Source: Agrobacterium arsenijevicii (GTDB lineage: Bacteria > Pseudomonadota > Alphaproteobacteria > Rhizobiales > Rhizobiaceae). Taken from it: DNA of 64,000 bases. The translations under genes were made by a program, and so were the position numbers. Below are positions 34,674-41,716 of this stretch, piece after piece; position 1 is the stretch's first letter; each line of letters opens with the position of its first letter. The notes under the pieces were generated by a model. The model was not told the DNA's origin, ran no database searches, and saw only the letters and a list, made by a program, of their open reading frames with translations. The stretch covers positions 52,046 to 116,045 of the forward strand of contig JWIT01000028.1 in the NCBI GenBank assembly GCA_000949895.1, read 5' to 3'.

Positions 34674-36299
34674 TTGAAGCAAGTAGAAGCTGATGAATTC
34701 GATTTCATCGTCGTCGGAGGAGGATCCGCTGGCGCTGCCGTCGCTGCAAGATTGGCTGAGCGTGCGGACTTGCGGGTTCTGCTCCTGGAAGCTGGTCGAC
34801 AGCAGTCCGGCATCCGGTTCCGGCTGCCGATATTGACTCCGTTCGCGCTTGCGAAAGAGGATGCAGTCTGGAACTTCACGACATTGCCTGAACCCGGCCT
34901 CAATGGCAGGGAACTTGTCTGGCCGCGCGGCAGGGGACTTGGGGGTTCCTCTCTCATCAATGGCATGCTCTGGGTACGGGGAGACCCGGTGGAGTATGAC
35001 CTCTGGGCTGCCTCAGGCTGTACCGGCTGGTCTTATGGCGATCTGCTGGATTTCTTCAAGCGCAGCGAAACATACATTCCCGGTGATCCGGCGAGCAGAG
35101 GGCAGCGCGGGGCTGTGACGGTTACCAGGCACCGTCCAGCAGATCCTCTCTCTGATGCCTTCCTGAAGGCTTGCGGTAACATGCAGGTATCACAGCAGGA
35201 TGATTACAATGCGGGTATTTCGGAAGGCGCAGGCTATCTCCAGTTCAACCAGCGCCGGGGATTGCGTCATGGCACAGACCGTGCCTATCTCTCGCCCGCC
35301 AGCAGGTGTGCTAACCTGACCATTCGCGAAGGCGCTGTTGCAAACCGCATCCTCTTCGAAGGGAAGAGAGCGATCGGGGTGGAGTATCGCGCGGCGGATG
35401 GCCTGAGATGTGCCATCGCACGGCGGGAGGTCGTTCTATCCTGCGGCACCGTCCAATCCCCGAAGCTGCTTGAGCTTTCGGGTATAGGGGACGGTGAGGT
35501 GCTTGGCCGGGCAGGTATCGTGCCACTGGTGCACCTCCCGGGCGTCGGAGAAAATCTGCGCGATCACCTTAATGTGCGCGTCGGATTTCGTACCCGTTTC
35601 CGCGGCACCCTGAATGATGTCCAACACAGCTACGTCTGGAAGGTACGCGCCATGCTTTGCTGGCTTGCGCGAGGCGGCGGTCCCCTATCTACCATAGGGG
35701 CGACAGCCCATGCATTTGTGAGAACCCGGTCGGACCTCGAACGGGCGGATGTGAAAATCCAGATGCTGCATTTTAGTGCACCCCACAATACCGGAAATAT
35801 CAGCGGACGTCTGGATGAGTTTCCCGGCTTCAGCATCTCGACGTTCGTCCTGAGGCCGAATTCGACGGGTTCCAGCCACATCCGGTCGGGCGCCGCCGCG
35901 GAGCCGCCGGCGATCGTTGCGAACTACCTTTCACACGAGGAGGATCTCCGCTCGATGCTCGGTGCCTTTCGATTCATCAACAGAATTGCCTCGGATTCGG
36001 TCTTTGATGATCTTATGGTCTCACGGGACAACGACCTCGCGGGTCTGCAGAGCGATCAGGACATCCTGGAATGGGCAAAAACAACCGGTCTGACGTCCTA
36101 CCATCCCATCGGAACGTGCAAGATGGGTACGGATTCCGCAAGCGTCGTCGATCCGAGACTGAGAGTGATCGGTGTTGACGGACTGAGAGTCGTTGATGCG
36201 TCCGTCATGCCGACAATGCCATCCTCCAACACGCACGGACCCACCGTCATGATTGGCGAGAAGGGGGCGGCAATGATCCTGGAGGATAGTTTGTCGTGA
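34674..36299 (+). CDS. GMC-family FAD alcohol dehydrogenase
   Basis: A 541-residue glucose-methanol-choline oxidoreductase. The N-terminal FAD motif is FIVVGGGSAGAAVAARLAE. GRGLGGSSLINGMLWVRG (GMC signature 1) is at ~85-100, GTVQSPKLLELSGIG (signature 2) at ~260, and the catalytic histidines are in YHPIGTCKMG and NTHGPTVMIGEK near the C-terminus. It starts with TTG 34674 behind GGGAAGAAAA. It follows an SDR in the same direction, so two alcohol/aldehyde oxidations may be encoded side by side. The 135 bases after it hold no gene. Confidence 0.88.
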   Translation: MKQVEADEFDFIVVGGGSAGAAVAARLAERADLRVLLLEAGRQQSGIRFRLPILTPFALAKEDAVWNFTTLPEPGLNGRELVWPRGRGLGGSSLINGMLWVRGDPVEYDLWAASGCTGWSYGDLLDFFKRSETYIPGDPASRGQRGAVTVTRHRPADPLSDAFLKACGNMQVSQQDDYNAGISEGAGYLQFNQRRGLRHGTDRAYLSPASRCANLTIREGAVANRILFEGKRAIGVEYRAADGLRCAIARREVVLSCGTVQSPKLLELSGIGDGEVLGRAGIVPLVHLPGVGENLRDHLNVRVGFRTRFRGTLNDVQHSYVWKVRAMLCWLARGGGPLSTIGATAHAFVRTRSDLERADVKIQMLHFSAPHNTGNISGRLDEFPGFSISTFVLRPNSTGSSHIRSGAAAEPPAIVANYLSHEEDLRSMLGAFRFINRIASDSVFDDLMVSRDNDLAGLQSDQDILEWAKTTGLTSYHPIGTCKMGTDSASVVDPRLRVIGVDGLRVVDASVMPTMPSSNTHGPTVMIGEKGAAMILEDSLS

Positions 36300-36433
36300 T
36301 AGTCGTTCGACATTGACAGGTTCAGCGTCTGTGGGTGCCGCCCAAATTCAGAAGGAGAATATTTTGATCCGAGACCTGGACCTGGTTCGCAATGACTTTT
36401 CTGTTTGATTAGGGATGATTGGTAACGTTCTGC

Positions 36434-37330
36434 CTAATTTCCTGCAATGCGTGTTAGCCATGCGTCCAGGAGGCGTGCGATCGTCTCGGGTTGCTCTTCT
36501 TGTACGAAATGGATCCCCGCGCCCGCTGCTTCTATTTCCAAATTACGGATGGTAACTTGACTCCACTTCAATATGGCATCGGTGAGTAGAAAACCAGGTT
36601 TGAATGTCAGCAGTAGCTTGGGAGTATCGCTCGTATTGAGCCAGTTTACCGCCTGTTCCAGGAATGCCACAGTGCTTGCTGGCTCGCCATCCACTGGAAG
36701 ATTGCGTGGTCCTGCGAGTATCACCTTGCGCGAGTGCGGCGTCGGAAACGGCGTTTGGTATTGCCTTAGGTCCTCCGCCGCCAAAGGGGTAAGGAAAAAC
36801 CAGGGGAAAAGCTCAGTCAGGAAGCGGTTTTCCTGCTGAACGAAGATTTCACCTTCGCCCGGTTGGAGCAGCTTCGCTCGGCGGGTGACGAATTCCGGTG
36901 ACAGATCCACCGAATCAATGTTCCGTAACACTGGCTCGAAAAAGGCCACGGCTCGGACGCGGTCTGGATTCCGGCTGGCCCAGTTTAGTCCAAACGCTGC
37001 GCCATAATCCTGCAGAACCAGCGTCACATTCCTTAGGTCGAGGGCGTCGAACCAAGCGTCAACGTAACGCTGCTGATTCTCCAATGTGTATTCGATATCA
37101 GGCTTGCTAGATTGACCGTACCCGATCAGATCCACGGCCAATAGCCGACCGTGACCATGGAGACGGTGGAATATGTGGCGCCACAGATAGGAACTCGTGG
37201 GATTGCCGTGGAGAAAGACGATTGGCGCACCTGAACCATGTTCAACCGTGTGGATTTGCAGGCCGAATGCGGGCACATCATACGCTTTCGCGCCGTCACC
37301 AAAGGCGGGATGTGGTGATTTCTCAGTCAT
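36434..37330 (-). CDS. alpha/beta hydrolase, haloalkane-dehalogenase-like
   Basis: A 298-residue hydrolase whose layout follows DhaA/LinB. The oxyanion loop is HGNPTSSYLWRHI (the Asn is the first halide ligand), the nucleophile Asp is in VLQDYGAAFGLNWA, and a late His is in GAGIHFVQEEQPE. The residue after the nucleophile, normally the halide-binding Trp, is Tyr. Dehalogenase activity is therefore doubtful, and an esterase or C-C hydrolase role is possible. ATG 37330 is preferred over TTG 37348, which overlaps the upstream stop. Confidence 0.72.
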   Translation of the reverse strand: MTEKSPHPAFGDGAKAYDVPAFGLQIHTVEHGSGAPIVFLHGNPTSSYLWRHIFHRLHGHGRLLAVDLIGYGQSSKPDIEYTLENQQRYVDAWFDALDLRNVTLVLQDYGAAFGLNWASRNPDRVRAVAFFEPVLRNIDSVDLSPEFVTRRAKLLQPGEGEIFVQQENRFLTELFPWFFLTPLAAEDLRQYQTPFPTPHSRKVILAGPRNLPVDGEPASTVAFLEQAVNWLNTSDTPKLLLTFKPGFLLTDAILKWSQVTIRNLEIEAAGAGIHFVQEEQPETIARLLDAWLTRIAGN

Positions 37331-37344
37331 ATGACGGTGTTCCT

Positions 37345-37959
37345 TCAAGCCGAAACGAAAAACTGAGGGTCGGGAAGCACGTTCAATGCTATGGTCAAAC
37401 GATTGCCGTAGGAGAAGAAAGCAGAGACTTCCAGAACCTCCAGAATCGCGGGTTCGCTGAACCCAATCGCTCGGAGCCGGGCGAAGTCGTCACTGCCCAC
37501 ACTATGGGGCGTAGTGGCCAGCTTCTGCGCCAAGTCGGCCAGCGCTCGCTCGCGTGGTGCCAACGTCACATCATTATGGTTTCGGGCAATCCGGTCCGCC
37601 AACACACGATCTCCAAGGGCGGCTGCCAACGCCGGGCGGTGGTTGAACACGCAATAGCTGCAGCCTGTCGCTACAGACGTCACGACTGCGATCAACTCAC
37701 GCTCGGATGCGCTGAGATGGCTGTTGCTCTGGTCGAACAGGTGCTCATAGAAGGCCATGATACGCAGTGCGGTACCCGGATTGGCAGACAGCGCCGTCAG
37801 GAAATTCGGGACAAAACCGAACTTCTTTCGAATCCTCACATGGATGTCGCGCAATTTCTGGGGCAGTTCGTCCTCTGTCGGAACGCGAAGACGCGAAACG
37901 GACTCTTCCAACTGCCCGGTAGATGACCTGACGGAATGGGGCGCTGTTGCTTGGCTCAT
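37345..37959 (-). CDS. AhpD-like (carboxymuconolactone decarboxylase family) protein
   Basis: A 204-residue protein with the AhpD/CMD core: the redox/proton-relay motif GCSYCVFNHRPAL at ~98-110, preceded by ASERELIAVVTSVA. The C-terminal part (APRERALADLAQKLATTPHSV, then GFSEPAILEVLEVSAFFSYGNR) belongs to the 'peroxidase-related' CMD subgroup. It is coupled by overlap to the hydrolase gene. Likely roles are alkylhydroperoxide or reactive intermediate removal. A paralogue lies at 39358. Confidence 0.8.
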   Translation of the reverse strand: MSQATAPHSVRSSTGQLEESVSRLRVPTEDELPQKLRDIHVRIRKKFGFVPNFLTALSANPGTALRIMAFYEHLFDQSNSHLSASERELIAVVTSVATGCSYCVFNHRPALAAALGDRVLADRIARNHNDVTLAPRERALADLAQKLATTPHSVGSDDFARLRAIGFSEPAILEVLEVSAFFSYGNRLTIALNVLPDPQFFVSA

Positions 37960-38098
37960 AATGGAAAGTCTCCCGATTGTGGGGTTGAAGTCGAGATCGC
38001 TGTTAAAATCCCTTTGCGGCGACTAGGTACCCGATGGCCATGAGGCGTCGAGTACCAATGAGTCCGCTACGCCAACGAATCTTGCAAAGATCGCCATG

Positions 38099-39304
38099 TC
38101 ATTCGGCGGCTTGCGCTGCCGGAGGAAAGACGCCGAGATGGATCTGGCCAATGAGGTCGTGGGTCGCGTCGCTGTTCGGCGGATGGAAGGGACCGGAACG
38201 GACGTCGCGCGTCAGCCGCTCCAGTTCGTTTCGACGGAGCAACGAGCTTGCGCCGACAACCTTGCTGGCGCGATCAACGATCCGGAGTGCCCCATCGACA
38301 GCGTGCTGTTTGGCGCCAAGCAATTTGGTTGGCCAAAGTAGCCCGTGATCCACGCCCTCGGTCCATTCCGCCGCTACGCGGCTGAGGAAAGCCCAAATAC
38401 TACCGAGTTCTATAGAAGCCTTGGCGATTTCGACCTGTGTTTGCGGATGATGGGCATAGGTCCGACCGGAGAGTGCCGGAGAAACGCGGGATTTAGCCGT
38501 TTCCACCGCGATGTCGAACGCGCGATTGGCAATGCCGTAGTACACAGCAGCGATCGGAAGAACAGCCGAAGCCATGATGCCGTCAATAAAAGGATCGTTT
38601 GGCGGGCCGGCTGGAAGCACGCGCGTCACATAGGGCTTTGCCGCGATCACTCCCTCCAGGATTGTATCATCACTCCGCGTCGCGCGCACGCCATGCGAAT
38701 CCCAGGTTTCTCGTGTGTGGTGCCCCGGATCCTGCCGGCGAATAAAAGCATGGACAATTTTTGGTGTGGCTGGATCGCTTGCATCGAGTGCATGGATTCC
38801 GAGCCAGTCCCAGACGGGAGAAAGTGAGGTAAAAATCTTCCGTCCGTGAAAGCGGTAGCCACCGTCGGCGAGTGGTTCGGCCACAACGTTGGAGCCTGCC
38901 AGGCCAAGATCGTTGCCTGGCTCGCCATGGCCGGCTGCAAAGATCCGACCCGCTGCCGCCTCTTCGAGGATCCAGTCGGTTGAGTGATCGCCACGCCGCC
39001 AGAGATAAGCAGCAGTACCGATCCAATAGAGGTGCATGTTGATTGCCAATGCCGTGGCGGGTGCATGATAAGAGAGCCGGGCCTGTTCGGCCAGTACCTG
39101 TGACAGGGTCAGCCCCCGGCCACCGAATTCTACCGGTAGTGCTGCCTGTAGGTACCCGACTGCTTTGAGATCGGCGAGATCCTCAAAAAAGAAGCGATTT
39201 TCCCGGTCATAATCCGCAGCGCGACTTTGAAAGGTGCGAAGCAAGGCTTCATCAAGGAGATGTTGGCCTTCCTCCAATTTTGCATCAGGGGAATGAGTGC
39301 CCAT
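38099..39304 (-). CDS. acyl-CoA dehydrogenase-fold flavoprotein, DszC/SfnB-like
   Basis: A 401-residue protein with the acyl-CoA dehydrogenase fold. GYLQAALPVEFGGRGLTLSQ is at ~50-70, GGYRFHGRKIFTSLSP at ~148-163, and the C-terminal helices include LLRRNELERLTRDVRSG, typical of the DszC/SfnB group. It is a paralogue of the gene at 11193 but clearly diverged. It lies between the two AhpD-like genes on the same strand, about 140 bases from one and about 50 from the other. A flavin-dependent oxygenation step is likely. Confidence 0.8.
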   Translation of the reverse strand: MGTHSPDAKLEEGQHLLDEALLRTFQSRAADYDRENRFFFEDLADLKAVGYLQAALPVEFGGRGLTLSQVLAEQARLSYHAPATALAINMHLYWIGTAAYLWRRGDHSTDWILEEAAAGRIFAAGHGEPGNDLGLAGSNVVAEPLADGGYRFHGRKIFTSLSPVWDWLGIHALDASDPATPKIVHAFIRRQDPGHHTRETWDSHGVRATRSDDTILEGVIAAKPYVTRVLPAGPPNDPFIDGIMASAVLPIAAVYYGIANRAFDIAVETAKSRVSPALSGRTYAHHPQTQVEIAKASIELGSIWAFLSRVAAEWTEGVDHGLLWPTKLLGAKQHAVDGALRIVDRASKVVGASSLLRRNELERLTRDVRSGPFHPPNSDATHDLIGQIHLGVFPPAAQAAE

Positions 39305-39357
39305 ACTGATCCTTTAGTCCTCCTTAAGTCTTAAACGGACTATTGGAAAATCGGTTA

Positions 39358-39927
39358 TTATGAGAAGAATTTATCATCCGGAAGGATCCCCAAAGATATA
39401 GTGACCCTGTTGGTGTGATTGAACCAGGAAGCTGTTTCAACAGCTTCCAATAATTCTTCATCGGAAAGCTCAAGATCCCTGAGCTTCTCGAAGTCGGCTT
39501 GCGAGATAGTTTTGGGGCTTAGAGTCACCTTGACCGCCAAATCAGCCAAAGCCCGCTGTCGCTTTGACAAGTCGGCGAGGTGGTAGTCGAGCGCGACCCG
39601 ACGAGCAAAACCCGGATCATTGAGCAGGTCGCCAAAGGCGCGCGTGTGATGAATCTCGCAAACGCCACATCCGTTCGTCGCTGAGACAACCACGGCGATT
39701 AACTCGCGATCCTGTAGCGGCAACCGCCTGCCCGTCGCCGCGAACAGATGCTCGAAATGACCGGTGAAGCGGCGAGCTGTGTCAGGATTGAGCGAAAGCG
39801 CCCGAACCCAGTTCTCATGGTGGTGACGATCAACTAAAGCCTGAATATCTTCAGGCAGTTCGGATTCGTCCGGAATGCGCAAACGGGAAATCCGCTGGCT
39901 CCGAGCCAGCCCGTCGATCGTTGTCAT
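39358..39927 (-). CDS. AhpD-like protein, second paralogue
   Basis: A 189-residue CMD/AhpD protein. The motif GCGVCEIHHTRAF has both cysteines and the His. The flanks (QDRELIAVVVSATN, then KRQRALADLAVKVTLSP) align with the paralogue at 37345. ATG 39927 follows GGAGAATGGC; the open frame to 40026 is not family-like. It is the first gene of a four-gene minus-strand group, so the promoter should lie in 39928-40010. Confidence 0.78.
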   Translation of the reverse strand: MTTIDGLARSQRISRLRIPDESELPEDIQALVDRHHHENWVRALSLNPDTARRFTGHFEHLFAATGRRLPLQDRELIAVVVSATNGCGVCEIHHTRAFGDLLNDPGFARRVALDYHLADLSKRQRALADLAVKVTLSPKTISQADFEKLRDLELSDEELLEAVETASWFNHTNRVTISLGILPDDKFFS

Positions 39928-40000
39928 GCCATTCTCCGTCGATATTGAGGGGCCGACTGAATAAACAGTAGTCAGTTCTTCATTGATACAGTTTATAAAA

Positions 40001-40122
40001 TCTATAGACGAACTAGATGAATCCAAATTCGATCGCGCGGAGAGAAAAACGTTCTCATCGCCGCTGCTCCGGGAACGATGTCGTCATTTTACAATGTCTT
40101 GCAGGCTGACCCGGTCGGCTCG
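40001..40122 (+). repeat. ~120-bp diverged direct repeat, copy 2 (detached permease 3' end)
   Basis: Partner of 6133-6252. On the minus strand, 40122-40088 encodes ADRVSLQDIVK and a stop, the last residues of the sugar-type permease, with silent changes relative to copy 1. The rest of that permease gene is absent: the sequence to the right belongs to a PIN-domain gene remnant. Confidence 0.65.
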
Positions 40123-40449
40123 ACCCAAAGCACGCCTCCACAAAGCTGTCCTCGAGACAATTGAAGCCACGGTAGAGGATATTCCGAACCACCGCCTACA
40201 TTCCCCGGATGCAGAGATCTGGGTACAGGCCGGTGTGTTGGCCGGCTTGCTCTTCCGGCTGAGCAATCTGCCCAAGGGGCAGGGAACGAGCGCTGCTTCC
40301 TGAATGACGCCCTCGTGTTCCTGCAGGCGCGTCAATTGGGGGCGAGCGTGCTGACCGGCAACGTCCGCGTTTTTGATTTCCTCACCCAGATTCTGCCGAC
40401 CGGACGGATCATCCTCTATCGAGCACCGTCGGGAGCGCAGACATCATGA
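40118..40449 (+). pseudogene. VapC-like PIN toxin remnant, 5'-truncated and frameshifted
   Basis: Frame 1 reads LETIEATVEDIPNHRLHSPD, then EIWVQAGVLAGLLFRLSNL and PKGQ. After a run of Gs near 40283 the homology continues in another frame as ERCFLNDALVFLQARQLGAS, then VLTGNVRVFDFLTQ and ILPTGRIILYRA, ending at TGA 40449. GVLAGLL, NDAL and LTGNVRVFD are conserved in the C-terminal half of PIN-domain ribonucleases. The N-terminal half with the first acidic residue is missing at the junction with the permease remnant. Confidence 0.6.
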
Positions 40450-40726
40450 ACGTCACGGTCGGGCCTCCTGTCGATATTCTCCACGAACTGGAACAGCTAG
40501 CGTGGGCGCCGGCGCCTGACTCGTTGCAGTCTCGAATGTTGGGAACTGTTGCTTCGTTCAAATTGCTTTTCTCTATGGCGATCAATAAACTGGATTTTAA
40601 CCAGTTCTTGGGGAGAGGCGTCTATCTCTCGAAAGTGCCCAAAAGTCACCGCGAGAGGAACACGATGAAGCAAATGTGGACCGTTCAATCAGAAGGAGCT
40701 CGATCTATGAACCGAGCTCAGTCGTC

Positions 40727-41713
40727 ATGACCACGGCGCAGCAGTTGATCTCGCTGCTGAAGAGCCACGTCGAAGGCGACGACGAGCAGTTCCTGACGAT
40801 TGCATTGCAGGCTGCAGCGAGTGAGGCTCGCAGAGGCCATGGAAAGGTGGCTGTGCAACTGCGCGAGCTTGTCGATGCAGCGCGCGCCAACAAGGACCGT
40901 ACCTCCGGGCGCAAGAAAGCCCCTGTTCCTATTGCGCAGCCACGCGGTGATCTCGCGAACCTGGTTGTGGTCCGCTACACTGACGTTCGGTTGTCGAGCA
41001 TGATCCTTCCAGCAGAGCTCGAAGCTCGTTTGAAGCGCGTTATTCTCGAGCAGCGACAACAACATAAGCTTCGCAGCCATGGGCTGGCCCCACGGCGCAA
41101 ACTGTTGCTCATCGGTCCCCCCGGATCCGGAAAAACCATGACGGCCGCTGCGCTCGCCGGTGAACTCCATACACCGTTGTTCACCGTTCAGCTCGATGGT
41201 TTGATGACGAAGTTCATGGGGGAGACCGCCTCGAAGTTGCGGCTTGTGTTCTCCGCCATGGCTGAAACCAAAGGCGTCTACTTCTTCGACGAGTTCGATG
41301 CTATCGGCGCGAAGCGCGCGGAACGCAATGACGTGGGCGAAATCCGGCGTGTCCTCAATTCGTTCCTTCAGTTCCTGGAAGAGGATGAGAGTGACGGTCT
41401 GGTGGTGGCGGCGACCAATCACCCGGAATTGCTCGATCCAGCGCTTTTTCGGCGTTTCGATGACGTCATCGAGTATGCATTGCCGAGCGTTGAGGTCGCG
41501 ACCGGGATTTTGCAGGCGCGCCTTTCCAGCTTCGAGACCCGGGATATCAACTGGACAAAAGCGGTTACAGATGCTGCCGGTTTGAGCCAGGCCGAGATTG
41601 CTCGCGCTGCGACCGACGCCGCGAAACTCGTTGTCCTGTCCGACCGGGACCGCATCACCCAGAACGATCTGTCCCTCGCGATAGCCGAACGCAAAGGAGC
41701 GGCGTCGCAATAA
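40727..41713 (+). CDS. AAA+ ATPase of an ATPase/subtilase pair
   Basis: A 328-residue protein with one AAA+ domain. Walker A is IGPPGSGKT (129-137), Walker B VYFFDEFDAIG (184-194), sensor-1 VAATNHP (227-233), and the arginine finger region LFRRFDD (240-246). The N-terminal ~115 residues are helical and not recognised. ATG 40727 (MTTAQQLISL) is chosen from the normal-looking N-terminus. It ends 3 bases before the subtilase gene, so the two form an operon. It probably remodels or feeds substrate to, or controls, the protease. Confidence 0.82.
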   Translation: MTTAQQLISLLKSHVEGDDEQFLTIALQAAASEARRGHGKVAVQLRELVDAARANKDRTSGRKKAPVPIAQPRGDLANLVVVRYTDVRLSSMILPAELEARLKRVILEQRQQHKLRSHGLAPRRKLLLIGPPGSGKTMTAAALAGELHTPLFTVQLDGLMTKFMGETASKLRLVFSAMAETKGVYFFDEFDAIGAKRAERNDVGEIRRVLNSFLQFLEEDESDGLVVAATNHPELLDPALFRRFDDVIEYALPSVEVATGILQARLSSFETRDINWTKAVTDAAGLSQAEIARAATDAAKLVVLSDRDRITQNDLSLAIAERKGAASQ

Positions 41714-41716
41714 TCG

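Noticed and set aside
40446..40730. A 94-residue ORF (MNVTVGPPVDILHELEQLAW) between the PIN remnant and the ATPase gene
   Set aside because: The first ~30 residues look plausible but the remainder is low-complexity and overlaps the ATPase start. No ribosome-binding site or family was seen.
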